DNA of 64,000 nucleotides from Bacillota bacterium (GCA_021287065.1 JAJTBE010000119.1:33050-97049); one strand, 5' to 3'. Shown: positions 25,479 to 34,826, counted from the stretch's first letter. Numbers and translations are program-made. Notes: generated from the sequence alone by a model not told the origin.

Positions 25479-25811
25479 ATGCCTATTTACTGCTACAAAT
25501 GTTTCGACTGCAATCATTACGAAGAGGTAATGCAGAAAATCAGCGATACACCTCTTGATACATGCCCGGAATGCGGAGGAAATTTTAAACGCGTCATCAG
25601 AAGCGTTGGTGTAATTTTCAAAGGCTCCGGCTTCCATGTTAATGACTATAAAAGCAAAAATTCTGCGCTGAAAGATGCTGAACCTGAAAAGAAAACTGAA
25701 TCCGCTTCAGTTGAAAAGGTTGAAAAGAAGGATGAAAAGCCTGCTTCAGCACCTAAGACAGAAACCAAAGAGAAGACTTCCGGCAGCGGTGATAAAAAAG
25801 ATGCAGCCTGA
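25479..25811 (+). CDS. FmdB-family zinc-ribbon protein
   Basis: The protein starts MPIYCYKCFDCNHYEEV and continues CPECGGNFKRVI, giving two CxxC knuckles of the FmdB zinc ribbon (residues 1-60), with the family's FKGSGFHVNDYK. The remaining ~45 residues are Lys/Glu/Ala-rich and probably disordered. These proteins are often annotated as transcriptional regulators, but the evidence is thin. The start is the ATG at 25479 (GGAGG 6 bases upstream); an upstream in-frame extension overlaps the previous gene and lacks conservation. Confidence 0.88.
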   Translation: MPIYCYKCFDCNHYEEVMQKISDTPLDTCPECGGNFKRVIRSVGVIFKGSGFHVNDYKSKNSALKDAEPEKKTESASVEKVEKKDEKPASAPKTETKEKTSGSGDKKDAA

Positions 25812-25831
25812 GGTCTGCGGAAAGAATATGA

Positions 25832-26677
25832 ATGTTTGATTTGATTTCACATCTTGCTTCCCAGCTTTTTGTCAATGGTGTTTCCCTCGAACTGGGAAAT
25901 ACCGGAAAAAGCGGCCATATCGCCCTCCATCTCAAAGATTTTTTGATAAGAAACGGCTCCGGCAGCGGGATTATCATTGATGATCTGTCCGTTTACATAG
26001 AGAATCTCCAGGCCGACGGAATGGCGCCTGATTTTAATAAAGCTTCATACATAGTTGAAAAACTCGGTGTTATTATATCAGAAACATGGCTCAACGATAT
26101 TCTTCGTATGGATAAAGAACTTGAACAGTACGGAATTCATAACCTGCGGGTTAAAATTACCGGTGAGAAGTTCTCGATAATCGGAACATTCAAAAAAGTT
26201 GTATCCATAGGATTTTCCATCGATCTGAAATTTATGGTGGAAAAAAATATTATTCTTGTCAACTTCGACCGCTTCTGGGCGGGAGACCTCCTCCCTCTTC
26301 CGAGGGGAACACAGAAACTTATCCTCGGAATCATCCAGAAAAGAATTGACAAGGGCGAGATGGTTATGAAAGGGATAAAGTTCAGAGAGAACTTTATCAT
26401 TATAGATCCCCTTTCGTTCATACCTGTTGATCTTTATGTTGACATAAAGGGAATAGCCCTGAAAGACGGCTATATCGGGTTAAGATGCGAAACCGACAGG
26501 GAACAATACCTCACTGCCATCGAAAGAAAAAAGCTCGAATCGGAAAACGGAGAGAATGAGACTTCCGCTGAAAACAGTCCGGACAGTGTGGTTCTCCCCG
26601 GGAGTCTTGAGGATGTAGCCGGAAAAATCGGCAAAAATACCGGTAAGAATGTTACCGTTAAGGAATCTGCAGGTTAA
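25832..26677 (+). CDS. Conserved-looking hypothetical protein, possibly lipid-binding
   Basis: I do not recognise this 281-residue protein. It has no signal peptide. It is built of alternating beta-type segments (HIALHLKDFLIRNGSGSGII; VKITGEKFSIIGTFKKV; FSIDLKFMVEKNIILVNF), with a repeated 'strand-turn-strand' pattern somewhat like DUF2993/LmeA lipid-binding proteins; this is a weak impression. The last 55 residues are charged and low-complexity. It lies 20 bases after the FmdB gene and probably shares its transcript. Confidence 0.6.
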   Translation: MFDLISHLASQLFVNGVSLELGNTGKSGHIALHLKDFLIRNGSGSGIIIDDLSVYIENLQADGMAPDFNKASYIVEKLGVIISETWLNDILRMDKELEQYGIHNLRVKITGEKFSIIGTFKKVVSIGFSIDLKFMVEKNIILVNFDRFWAGDLLPLPRGTQKLILGIIQKRIDKGEMVMKGIKFRENFIIIDPLSFIPVDLYVDIKGIALKDGYIGLRCETDREQYLTAIERKKLESENGENETSAENSPDSVVLPGSLEDVAGKIGKNTGKNVTVKESAG

Positions 26678-26842
26678 AAGGCTAACAGCTTTCCGGAAAT
26701 TCAACATCAGGTAAAAATTGCACAAAAACAGCCTGATTTGCATCAATAAAGCATAAAATTGTTTAAATGTGGAGAAATTCTCTGCATTTTTTATGTGGAA
26801 ATTAAAATATCTTAATAATAATTTTTTTGATTCAAATTATGT

Positions 26843-26902
26843 TATAATGTAAACAATATCTAAATCAAGTATCGATACATATTTTCCCCCCCCCCCTTTT
26901 TT
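26843..26902 (+). promoter_or_regulatory. -10 box and leader with poly-C tract upstream of the pseudopilin operon
   Basis: TATAAT lies at 26843-26848 with only a weak -35. The predicted leader contains 11 consecutive C (26886-26896) followed by 6 T (26897-26902), 22 bases before the first ATG. Long G/C homopolymers of this kind change length by slipped-strand mispairing and can modulate transcription or translation. Confidence 0.55.
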
Positions 26903-26923
26903 AATTCTATTTACGGAAGTCAG

Positions 26924-27355
26924 ATGAAGCGACAATACGGCTACACACTTGCAGAAGTAATCCTTGCGCTGGGATTCATAACCTGTGTCATTTTGTATTG
27001 TTTTCTCATTCTGTCCCATAGTTATTCAATCATCAGATCTACTGAAGAAGACCTTGTCGCAGTAAATCTTGCAAATCAGCAGATGGAATTCTTCCGCTCA
27101 GGTTTTGCAAGAGTCCCACCTATAGGAGGTCCCTATGATTACAATAATGTTCCCGAAGGATACAATAATGTAAACCTTGTGCCTCCGACGAATGTGAAAA
27201 ACCGCGTATTTATAGTAAAATCTACTGTTGCCGCTGTCCCCGGTTGCGATCCCGAAGTGATCAGGCATGTTACCGTCGAAGTTCTCAGGCAGGGCGGACC
27301 GGGAGGCTATCTTCCCAGAAAACTTGTGATTGACAGCTATATTAGAAAAAATTGA
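26924..27355 (+). CDS. Type IV pilin-like minor pseudopilin (PilV/GspI-like)
   Basis: The 143-residue protein begins MKRQYGYTLAEVILALGF, a class III prepilin signal: cleavage after Gly6 leaves Tyr1 and Glu5 (YTLAE), followed by a ~20-residue hydrophobic helix. The rest is a short globular domain with a conserved-looking LANQQMEFFRSG helix extension, as in PilV/GspI minor pseudopilins. It is the first gene of a four-gene run and sits directly behind a poly-C tract. The ribosome site (GGAAG) is moderate. Confidence 0.8.
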   Translation: MKRQYGYTLAEVILALGFITCVILYCFLILSHSYSIIRSTEEDLVAVNLANQQMEFFRSGFARVPPIGGPYDYNNVPEGYNNVNLVPPTNVKNRVFIVKSTVAAVPGCDPEVIRHVTVEVLRQGGPGGYLPRKLVIDSYIRKN

Positions 27356-27370
27356 TGATGTGATATTTTC

Positions 27371-28075
27371 ATGAAACCAAAGACATCCGGAAATTGCGGG
27401 AAACATCGCATATCAGGCATGAGTCTGGTTGAAATTATGGTCGTCCTGCTGTTATGGATGATAGTTCTCGGTGCCCTTTATATGATTCTGATTCAGGGGT
27501 CGGTTATTTTCAAACGGGGGGAAAAAAATGTTGAAGCTCAGCAACAGGCTATGCTTGCAATGACCGCCCTCGATAACTGTATGAGAGAATCAAGCTTCAA
27601 ATCCGTAATGTTCCGTGAAGTCAGCAATAAAGACTATGTCTATGCCGATTTTCCCATAGACAGGGTCATGTCGGTTAAGGCAGTATGCTGCCTTTCAGCC
27701 AAAGACAACAACAACGCATTCATTTATAATGAAGCATCAGGCCTGCCTATGTGGCAGAAATACACAGAGTTTTATCTGGTTGATCAGGATACGGTAAATA
27801 ATATCCACAGATACAAACTCTACATGAAAAGCTTCAATCCCTCTGGTTCGGGGTTTCCGTCGCCTGTGGTTAAAGTGCCGGAATCAGAATGGATTACAAA
27901 TACTATTTCTACTGTTTCTGATGCAAAACTGATTGCGAGAAATATTATCAGAATCGACTTTCAGGATCCTTCCCTGAACCAGATTGAATTTACGGTAGTC
28001 AGCAATGTGGATTTACAAAAAGATGGAAGGTACGAAGAATCGAAGATGTCCCAGAGAGTATTTTTCCGTAACTGA
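27371..28075 (+). CDS. Type IV pilin-like minor pseudopilin (PilW/GspJ-like)
   Basis: The 234-residue protein has a long polar leader ending ISG, then MSLVEIMVVLLLWMIVLGAL, with Glu at position 5 after the predicted cleavage. It continues with an amphipathic helix (EAQQQAMLAMTALDNCMRES) and a beta-rich domain, as in PilW/GspJ proteins. It starts 15 bases after the previous gene. No clear purine-rich ribosome site is visible, suggesting translational coupling. Confidence 0.8.
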   Translation: MKPKTSGNCGKHRISGMSLVEIMVVLLLWMIVLGALYMILIQGSVIFKRGEKNVEAQQQAMLAMTALDNCMRESSFKSVMFREVSNKDYVYADFPIDRVMSVKAVCCLSAKDNNNAFIYNEASGLPMWQKYTEFYLVDQDTVNNIHRYKLYMKSFNPSGSGFPSPVVKVPESEWITNTISTVSDAKLIARNIIRIDFQDPSLNQIEFTVVSNVDLQKDGRYEESKMSQRVFFRN

Positions 28076-28094
28076 GTGAGTGGGAGTTTTTATT

Positions 28095-30071
28095 ATGAAA
28101 ATAATACGGGAAGAAAAAGGTATGGTGCTGGTATATGCTATGATGATTGCCGTTATTATGGCGCTTATCTGTGTGTCAATCAGTTCTTTTTCTGCTGAAA
28201 ATTTCGATCTCGCCACCCATGCCAGATACAGAATCTCTGCGCTCCAGACTGCAGAAGCTGGAATTGCAAGGGCTATTTATGAAGTCAACTCAGGAACCGA
28301 ATGGTCTTCATGGACAGGCGACCCGTTTCAGAACCCCCTTTCAGGTAGTTTTCCAGGCTCAAACTCAGGCTTTAATGTTTATATCATCAGCAATCTGGAC
28401 GCCAAAAAGACAAAATCAGGATACAACGGCGAGATTATACCGCCAAAATCAGCTCAGATTGTTTCCATAGGTGAAGCTGGCCCTCAGCATAGAAAAGTAA
28501 AGAGAACCCTTATATGTCTCCTCAGAATCTCAGTTATGGACGCTTATGCCTGTGCAACAACAGGCAGCCTGAATGCAGTAAACGGCGACCTGCTGGTAGA
28601 TGGAATAGACAGTGTAGCTACATGGAATAATATTGCCGGAAATGTCCATTCCAATATGGTTACATCCGACAACAGCTTTGTCTGGAATGGCAAAGGTCTT
28701 TACGAATGCGATATCAGCGGCAAGGTTACCACAATTTCCAATTCTAATACAGTCCATTTCTATAAAGATGATAATGTTTCATATACAAAATCCTTCAATG
28801 TTCAGGGCAGTACAAATGTCAATCTCCCTCCGCCTCTTCAGGATATGCTTCCCCCTAAGAATATGAGCTCCCTTTGTGATTTACCTGCCCCTGACAAAGA
28901 CGGCAATATCGTTCTTCAGGAAGGTAAAAGTTACAAGTTTCTGGGTGATGGAACAAACAGCCTGAAAATAACCGGAAAGCTTATTATGAATAATGCCAAA
29001 CTCTATGTTACAAACGGCGATTTAGTAGTCAGCGGAGGTCTTGAAGGAGAGGGCATTCTTTCTGTTTCCGGCTACATCAAACAGGAAAATGCAACTATCT
29101 GGAAATGGGACGAACGAAACTTTGTGGGCACAGTTGAAGAAGTGGTTAATACATATTATGAACCGCCGCCCCCTCCTCCACATAAACAGTATGGCAAAAA
29201 CAGGGAAATTTCCGAGGTTATGGGAGTTTCATTTTCCCAGAAGCCTCTGGATACCGCAGATGATCATGGTGACATTTCCCTCGACCCCAACAGCTATCCT
29301 CCGGGAACCAAAATAGACCAGAAACCTACCGGAGATACTTATACTTTCAGGGATAAGTATTATAACGGCAACAACTGGAGCACAAGCCAGCCTGCATCAG
29401 ACGGCGGCAAATGGATAAGTATTCATTGGGAATATGATGTATATGAAACCGTGGCGAGAAAATATGAAGTAAGCATATCAAGGCCCGTCAATGCAACAAT
29501 TTCCGGCGGTGTTGATTTTGATACCAACAATCTCGGCGGAGCTGCCATATATACCCAGGGGCTGCTCACAGTCAACGGAACCGAAAATGACCTTGTTCTT
29601 TCGCAGATGATGGCAGCTATAAAGGAAAAAGCCCAAACAGATATAAAAAATGGAAATGCAAGCCCAAGCACCACTATTTCAGAATATCTGAAAGACGATA
29701 TGACTGTTACGGTAAACGGAACAGTGTATAAACTTACTGGTATTCAGGAATGGATAGACGCTCATCCTTCACTGAAATATAAAACCCTTGAAAACCTAAC
29801 CGAAGACAACTCGGTTGTGCTGAGTGCAATTTCTCAGTATCTTACCCACTATTTATATTTTCAGGGTGTGATATATTCGGAAGGAGGTTTGTCGGCAAAA
29901 GGGAAAATAAAAATCATCGGGGGAATCGTCGTCAGGAATACCGATCCCAGAGCATCCATCAACCTTGCAAAGGGAGCGGTTATAACCTGTAATGGCGAGT
30001 ATATGAGCATTTTTAAGCAATATACGAAAAACCCTCTGTTTGAGCCGACTGCCTGGCACGAAGTATATTAA
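28095..30071 (+). CDS. Large PilX-like pseudopilin with beta-rich surface domain
   Basis: The N-terminus (EEKGMVLVYAMMIAVIMALI, then YRISALQTAEAGIARAIYE) matches PilX/GspK-type minor pilins, which cap pilus or pseudopilus tips and often lack Glu5. The remaining ~600 residues of the 658 are far larger than usual. They include bactofilin-like beta-helical stretches (KLIMNNAKLYVTNGDLVVSG; VIYSEGGLSAKGKIKIIGG), a Pro-rich PPPPPP joint near 360 and a low-complexity middle. It shares layout with the three paralogues at 34827-41855. I chose the ATG at 28095 (GGGAG upstream) over the GTG at 28080. Surface exposure is inferred. Confidence 0.75.
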   Translation: MKIIREEKGMVLVYAMMIAVIMALICVSISSFSAENFDLATHARYRISALQTAEAGIARAIYEVNSGTEWSSWTGDPFQNPLSGSFPGSNSGFNVYIISNLDAKKTKSGYNGEIIPPKSAQIVSIGEAGPQHRKVKRTLICLLRISVMDAYACATTGSLNAVNGDLLVDGIDSVATWNNIAGNVHSNMVTSDNSFVWNGKGLYECDISGKVTTISNSNTVHFYKDDNVSYTKSFNVQGSTNVNLPPPLQDMLPPKNMSSLCDLPAPDKDGNIVLQEGKSYKFLGDGTNSLKITGKLIMNNAKLYVTNGDLVVSGGLEGEGILSVSGYIKQENATIWKWDERNFVGTVEEVVNTYYEPPPPPPHKQYGKNREISEVMGVSFSQKPLDTADDHGDISLDPNSYPPGTKIDQKPTGDTYTFRDKYYNGNNWSTSQPASDGGKWISIHWEYDVYETVARKYEVSISRPVNATISGGVDFDTNNLGGAAIYTQGLLTVNGTENDLVLSQMMAAIKEKAQTDIKNGNASPSTTISEYLKDDMTVTVNGTVYKLTGIQEWIDAHPSLKYKTLENLTEDNSVVLSAISQYLTHYLYFQGVIYSEGGLSAKGKIKIIGGIVVRNTDPRASINLAKGAVITCNGEYMSIFKQYTKNPLFEPTAWHEVY

Positions 30072-30086
30072 AACAGGTTAGGTTGA

Positions 30087-30437
30087 ATGAGAGATATCGC
30101 TGATATTTACACCAAGCTTGGTTGTTTTGAATATGAAACCGGATATTATGACGGAGCGCTGTATTCATTCCTGCTTTCTCACGAACTTCTTGAGTTTCTG
30201 CATGATCACGAAGCTCAGAGGGCGAGTCTTTATAATATAGCCATCACATATCATTTCGGCATGAACGACTACGAAACGGCGCTTATGTATTACGACAGGC
30301 TTGAAAAACTTTTTGAACAGGCAAAAAATGAAAAGGATGATTTTATAAATATGCTCAGAATGAAATCGTCCGCTCTCGAAAGCCTTGGCAGATATGTAGA
30401 GGCAACGGAATCCCTTGAAAAAATCGGCACATTGTGA
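30087..30437 (+). CDS. Small TPR protein
   Basis: A 116-residue soluble protein with about three tetratricopeptide-like helical pairs (LGCFEYETGYYDGALYSFL; ASLYNIAITYHFGMNDYETA; MKSSALESLGRYVEATESL). It has no signal peptide. It starts 15 bases after the PilX-like gene and may act as an assembly or scaffolding partner, but nothing specific shows this. Confidence 0.65.
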   Translation: MRDIADIYTKLGCFEYETGYYDGALYSFLLSHELLEFLHDHEAQRASLYNIAITYHFGMNDYETALMYYDRLEKLFEQAKNEKDDFINMLRMKSSALESLGRYVEATESLEKIGTL

Positions 30438-30534
30438 TAATATCAGTTCCAAATACAATTATCATCAGGGGTTTAACCAAATAGCAGTATAGATATGCGG
30501 ATTATTCGCACCTGAAATATTAAGGGAGATAAAA

Positions 30535-31770
30535 ATGTCAGACAATTTTGATATCAAAGTAGTAGAAGAGGATCTTAATCTGCTTAAAAGAGGAACAGCA
30601 GAGATAATTTCTGAAAATGATCTTGCACATAAACTTTTTGACAGCAAGAAAAAGGGAATACCCCTGAAAATCAAACTGGGCATCGACCCTACAGCCCCTC
30701 ATATTCATCTCGGTTTTGCGGTTGTATTGAGAAAAATGAGACAGTTTCAGGATCTCGGACACAGAATCCAGCTCCTGATCGGAGATTTCACTGCAAGAAT
30801 CGGAGACCCCACAGGTAAGAGTGAAACAAGAAAAGTTCTCACTATCGAAGAGATCGAATCCAATGCAAAAACTTACCGCGAACAGCTTTCATTGATTCTG
30901 GACCCCGAAAGAACCGATGTCAGCTTCAATTCTCAGTGGCTCGGACCACTTAATTTCGCAGACATACTCTCTCTCACCTCAAAATATACAGTGGCAAGGA
31001 TCATGGAGAGAGATGATTTCAGCAAACGCTTTAAAGAAGGCAGATCCATCGGCATGCACGAAATTCTGTATCCCCTTATGCAGGGGTATGATTCGGTAGC
31101 ATTGCATTCTGATGTGGAAATGGGCGGTACCGACCAGAAGTTTAACATCCTCGTGGGAAGAGAGCTTCAGAGAGAATACGGACAGGAACCGCAGGTCGTT
31201 TTCCTTATGCCCATCCTTGAAGGAACAGATGGAGTCCTCAAGATGAGCAAGTCTTATGGCAATTATGTTGGTATTACAGAAGCTCCCACGGAAATGTTCG
31301 GAAAACTCATGTCTATCCCCGACGGACTGATCTTCAAGTATTTTGAACTCTGCACTCAGGTTCCTATGGATGAGGTAAGGGCAATGGAAAGCAAAATCGT
31401 CAACGAGGGAATGAATCCAAGAGATGCAAAACTTCAGCTTGCAGAAGAGATAGTTCGGATATACCACGATAATACAAAAGCAAAGGAAGCCAGGGAAGAA
31501 TTTCTCAGGGTTTTCTCAAGAAAAGAAATTCCGGCCGAAATACCTGAATTTGAAGTTACGCCGGATCTGAAAAATGATGGCAGGGTAAATATTCTTCTTT
31601 TGATCGAAAAAGCGGGACTTGCAAAGAGTAAAAGAGAAGCAAAAAGACTCTTTGAGCAGGGCGCAGTCAAACTCAACGGCAGAAAACTCGAATTGGGAGA
31701 AACTGAAATCAGTTCAGAGGAAGAAATGATTCTTCAGGTAGGCGGCAGAAGGTTTATTAAACTCATCTGA
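30535..31770 (+). CDS. tyrS: Tyrosyl-tRNA synthetase
   Basis: Charges tRNA-Tyr in the cytoplasm. It has 411 residues. The class I signatures are HIHLGF (HIGH motif) near residue 59 and KMSKS near 235. The tyrosine-binding region has IGDFTARIGDPTGKSETRK. The C-terminal S4 RNA-binding domain (KREAKRLFEQGAVKLNGRKL) is present. The DPTGKSETRK motif and length fit the TyrZ-like (type 2) branch. GGGAG lies 7 bases before the ATG. A sensor kinase follows after 25 bases. I saw no T-box-like leader in the short upstream gap. Confidence 0.96.
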   Translation: MSDNFDIKVVEEDLNLLKRGTAEIISENDLAHKLFDSKKKGIPLKIKLGIDPTAPHIHLGFAVVLRKMRQFQDLGHRIQLLIGDFTARIGDPTGKSETRKVLTIEEIESNAKTYREQLSLILDPERTDVSFNSQWLGPLNFADILSLTSKYTVARIMERDDFSKRFKEGRSIGMHEILYPLMQGYDSVALHSDVEMGGTDQKFNILVGRELQREYGQEPQVVFLMPILEGTDGVLKMSKSYGNYVGITEAPTEMFGKLMSIPDGLIFKYFELCTQVPMDEVRAMESKIVNEGMNPRDAKLQLAEEIVRIYHDNTKAKEAREEFLRVFSRKEIPAEIPEFEVTPDLKNDGRVNILLLIEKAGLAKSKREAKRLFEQGAVKLNGRKLELGETEISSEEEMILQVGGRRFIKLI

Positions 31771-31795
31771 TTTTAACCGACTGGTCGTTTATATT

Positions 31796-33715
31796 ATGCA
31801 TAGTTTTTCTTTATTTGAACAAATGAAGGGGCCTGGTGGAGATCAGGTCCCCTTAAATTTAGGTTTCCTCAATATCATCAGCGCCGCAGGCCATGGCGTT
31901 GCTTTGGCATCCGAGGATTTTACCCTGCAGGATGGCAATGATCTTTTTGCTGAAATATTGGGAATGGAAAGCCGTGGCTTTGTAGGGAAAAATCTGTGCG
32001 ATGTACTTCCAGAAATTACAAAAGAAATCCTCGACGCAAAACTTGAATGCAAACTGCCTGAACAGGGTTACTTTTCATTATATCTGAAATCAACATGCTG
32101 CAAAGGAACAAAGAAACCTGTTACTGTTTTCATTTATCCTGTAAAAAATACGGATGGTGATTTAACAGACTGGATGATTGTAGCCAAGGAGTTTACCATC
32201 AACTGCAGACGGGGAGAAAAGGACAACCCCGATTATTATATTGAACTGACAGATTCTCTCCCCGACATGATTATCGAAACTGATGTTAATCTGAAGATAA
32301 ATCTCATCAATAAAGCGGTTATCACTCAATTTCAGTATTCAAAAGAAGAAATCAATGAAGATTTCACTTTTTTCAATCTCATACCCCGGTACGAATGGGA
32401 AAAAGCTATCAGGCTGGCAACAGATCTTTATCTTGGAAACCCTGTAAGGCCTGTTGAGTTTAAAATGATCAGGAAAGACGGAATGTCATTTGCGGGCGAA
32501 ATCTTTCTGAGTAATATTTTTGACAATAACTGTCAGGTTACAGGATTCAGAGGCATAATCAGGGATTTGACATACCGCAGGGAAATTGAGAACAGAAACA
32601 GTCTGAACGCTCAGATTTTATCATCAATCAGTGATGCTATTATTGTTACCGATGTCAATTTTTTCATTACCGACTGCAATCTTACAGCTGAAGAGATTAT
32701 TGGTAAGAAAAAAGATGAATTACTTGGAAATCTTGTTTTTGATATATTAAATTTTGATACTGATTTTTCAGGTACTCAGATAGATTTTGCTTCAAAACTG
32801 GATCAATACGGATGCTTCAAAATTATTATTTCATTCAACCAGTCCGGTTTAAAAAGGTGGCTTGAGGTAAGAATTTCCGAACTGAAAGAACAGGAAGGCG
32901 GCAGACAGGGCTGGGTTTTCCTCTCATCAGATATTAGTGAAAGCAAAATGCTCGAAGAATCACTGAAAACAAAGAATGCAAGAATGGAAGCTTTTGCATA
33001 TACAATTTCGCATGATCTCGTCAGTCCCCTCACCGGAATCGAAGGCTTCACCGGACTTCTCACCAATAAACTCCAGGATAAACTTGATGATGAAAGTCAG
33101 GTGTTTATCAGCAGGGTCAGGGAAAGCTCCGCCCGTATGAAAAAAATGATTCGCAACATCTACAAAATATTCAGGCTGGGTTTGAACAAATCCGATCTGG
33201 AAATTGTAAATGTTCCGGTGCTCATAAAGAGCCTCTCAGACGGTCTTCATCCCGTTTATAAAGATAAAACGGTTCATGTTAATTATGAAGGGATAGAAAC
33301 TGTCATTACATCAGAAGTTCTTATGAAGGAACTGCTGTACAACCTGATTGACAACGGATTGAAATACAACCGCTCAGATGTGCCTTCTGTTGAAATACAC
33401 GGTGTGAAAGATGATGAAAACGGCGAGATAGTTTTTACCGTCAAAGATAACGGCATAGGCATAAGCCAAAAAGATCATGATAAAGTTTTTATGTTGTTTA
33501 AGCGGCTCAAATCAGGTATTGGGGACAGTAAGAATTATTCAGGTGATTCCGGCACCGGAGCCGGGCTTGCTATCTGCAAAACCATCACTGAGGAACTTGG
33601 AGGCACTATAAGTGTTGAAAGTGACGGTATTCCCGGTGAAGGCTCTGTTTTCAGATTTACACTGCCCTTAAACCCTGCTGATTATCATTTTAAGGTGCAC
33701 AATACTGACGGTTAA
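31796..33715 (+). CDS. Cytoplasmic PAS-domain sensor histidine kinase
   Basis: A 639-residue protein without membrane segments. Three PAS-like domains lie at about 20-135, 145-265 and 270-385. The HisKA region (MEAFAYTISHDLVSPLTGIEG) has the phosphoacceptor His406. The HATPase domain follows: N box LLYNLIDNGLKYN, G1 VKDNGIGIS and G2 SGTGAGLAICK. It ends with SVFRFTLPL. No response regulator is adjacent, so its partner is elsewhere. The start has no clear ribosome site, making an alternative start within the first few codons possible. A repeat block follows it. Confidence 0.9.
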   Translation: MHSFSLFEQMKGPGGDQVPLNLGFLNIISAAGHGVALASEDFTLQDGNDLFAEILGMESRGFVGKNLCDVLPEITKEILDAKLECKLPEQGYFSLYLKSTCCKGTKKPVTVFIYPVKNTDGDLTDWMIVAKEFTINCRRGEKDNPDYYIELTDSLPDMIIETDVNLKINLINKAVITQFQYSKEEINEDFTFFNLIPRYEWEKAIRLATDLYLGNPVRPVEFKMIRKDGMSFAGEIFLSNIFDNNCQVTGFRGIIRDLTYRREIENRNSLNAQILSSISDAIIVTDVNFFITDCNLTAEEIIGKKKDELLGNLVFDILNFDTDFSGTQIDFASKLDQYGCFKIIISFNQSGLKRWLEVRISELKEQEGGRQGWVFLSSDISESKMLEESLKTKNARMEAFAYTISHDLVSPLTGIEGFTGLLTNKLQDKLDDESQVFISRVRESSARMKKMIRNIYKIFRLGLNKSDLEIVNVPVLIKSLSDGLHPVYKDKTVHVNYEGIETVITSEVLMKELLYNLIDNGLKYNRSDVPSVEIHGVKDDENGEIVFTVKDNGIGISQKDHDKVFMLFKRLKSGIGDSKNYSGDSGTGAGLAICKTITEELGGTISVESDGIPGEGSVFRFTLPLNPADYHFKVHNTDG

Positions 33716-33718
33716 AGG

Positions 33719-34261
33719 CAATGCCACTAAATTAGTAAAAAATACTCCAGTTCCCAGCCCAATACTCTTGTTTTTCAAGGAGAGAGGTTCGGAGGGCAAC
33801 CTTGCTTTTTAATAAAGCGTGGTCCCCTCTGACGGTTCTTAACCGCACGGTCCCGGTCGGTCCCAATGCCGCTGAATTATTAAAAAATACTCCAGTTCCC
33901 AGCCCAATACTCTTGTTTTTCAAGGAGGGAGGTTCGGAGGGCAACCTCGCTTTTTTAAAAAAGCGTGGTTCCCTCTGACGGTCCCCAAACCCTACGGTCC
34001 CGGTCGGTCCCCAATTCCCAAAGTTTTGGGATGGAGGTCCGGAGGAAACTTTTTTCAAAAAGTTTTCTCCGGGAGCTGGGCAAACCGCCCCAATACTCGT
34101 GATCGCTCATACAAATCTATGTCTTAATTCATGGGCATTGCCCCCGGTCCCCAAACCCCCGGTCTGTCCCCAATTCCCAAAGTTTTCTCCGGGAGCTGGG
34201 CAAACCGCCACAATACTCGTGATCGCTCAGACAAATACATGCCTTAATTCGTGGGCATTGC
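33719..34261. repeat. Tandem non-coding intergenic repeats
   Basis: Two imperfect ~146-150-base copies lie at 33719-33864 and 33865-34014, both starting AATGCCRCT and containing CCAGTTCCCAGCCCAATACT. They are followed by two ~82-base copies at 34059-34140 and 34179-34260, exactly 120 bases apart, starting AGTTTTCTCCGGGAGC. CCCCAATTCCCAAAGTTTT precedes or joins both families. Several short stems are embedded (GCTTTTTTAAAAAAGC; AAACTTTTTTCAAAAAGTTT). Base composition differs from the neighbours. A reverse frame through it encodes only repeat-derived peptide. It looks like a nested or degenerate dispersed repeat rather than a gene. Confidence 0.8.
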
Positions 34262-34331
34262 GGTTAAAGGGTAAATCTCTTTTTAAGCGAATAGTCAAAT
34301 AATCATTGGATATTTATCTGGAGGGGTTAAA

Positions 34332-34742
34332 ATGGATTTTGACGGACTGGTAAAAGAATTGGTAAACAGAACCGGCTGTGAAGCTGAGAAAACAGGTGAT
34401 GAACAGAATCAGGAATATACTCTTCAATATGGGCTGGATGAGGGAAGAAAACAGGAAGTTATTATTTTTCCCTTTGAGGAAGATGGACAGGAACTTGTCC
34501 GCCTGGTTTCGTTTATTGGAAAAAGACAGGACTTTTCCAACGCCAGACTCATTTCGTTTCTTGAACTGAACATGTCCCTTCGTTTCGGCGCTTTTGCAAT
34601 TTATCAGGGTCAGGTTGCCCTGGTTTCCACAGTAGCTTATGAAAGTATACTTGATGCCGATGATGTGGTGGATCACATCTCATACATAACCAAAATGGCT
34701 GACAATTTTGAAAGAACTCTTGTGGGCCTTGACAGAAAATAG
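34332..34742 (+). CDS. YbjN / secretion-chaperone-like small protein
   Basis: A 136-residue acidic protein. The middle and end (ELVRLVSFIGKRQDFS; LISFLELNMSLRFGAFAIYQ; LVSTVAYESILDADDVVDHI) match the pattern of YbjN and the related type III chaperone-like fold: a helix, a five-stranded sheet and a closing helix. YbjN proteins have no agreed function. GGAGGGG lies 8 bases before the ATG. It is followed by a shared terminator with the convergent PilX-like gene. Confidence 0.6.
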   Translation: MDFDGLVKELVNRTGCEAEKTGDEQNQEYTLQYGLDEGRKQEVIIFPFEEDGQELVRLVSFIGKRQDFSNARLISFLELNMSLRFGAFAIYQGQVALVSTVAYESILDADDVVDHISYITKMADNFERTLVGLDRK

Positions 34743-34762
34743 CAGGAAACATTTTTGAAAAT

Positions 34763-34820
34763 AAAAGAGGCTGTCCCTGAAGCCCGGTTTATTAACCGCT
34801 TCCGGGACAGCCTCTTTGTT
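34763..34820. terminator. Bidirectional terminator
   Basis: AAAAGAGGCTGTCCC and GGGACAGCCTCTTT form a 14-base stem with a 26-base loop containing its own CGG/CCG pairing, flanked by A- and T-runs. It sits between the convergent YbjN-like and PilX-like genes. Confidence 0.85.
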
Positions 34821-34826
34821 TAATTA

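Noticed and set aside
33732..34058. A 108-codon reverse frame in the repeat block
   Set aside because: It lies wholly inside the tandem repeats and its two halves are translations of the repeat units; it has no family signature.
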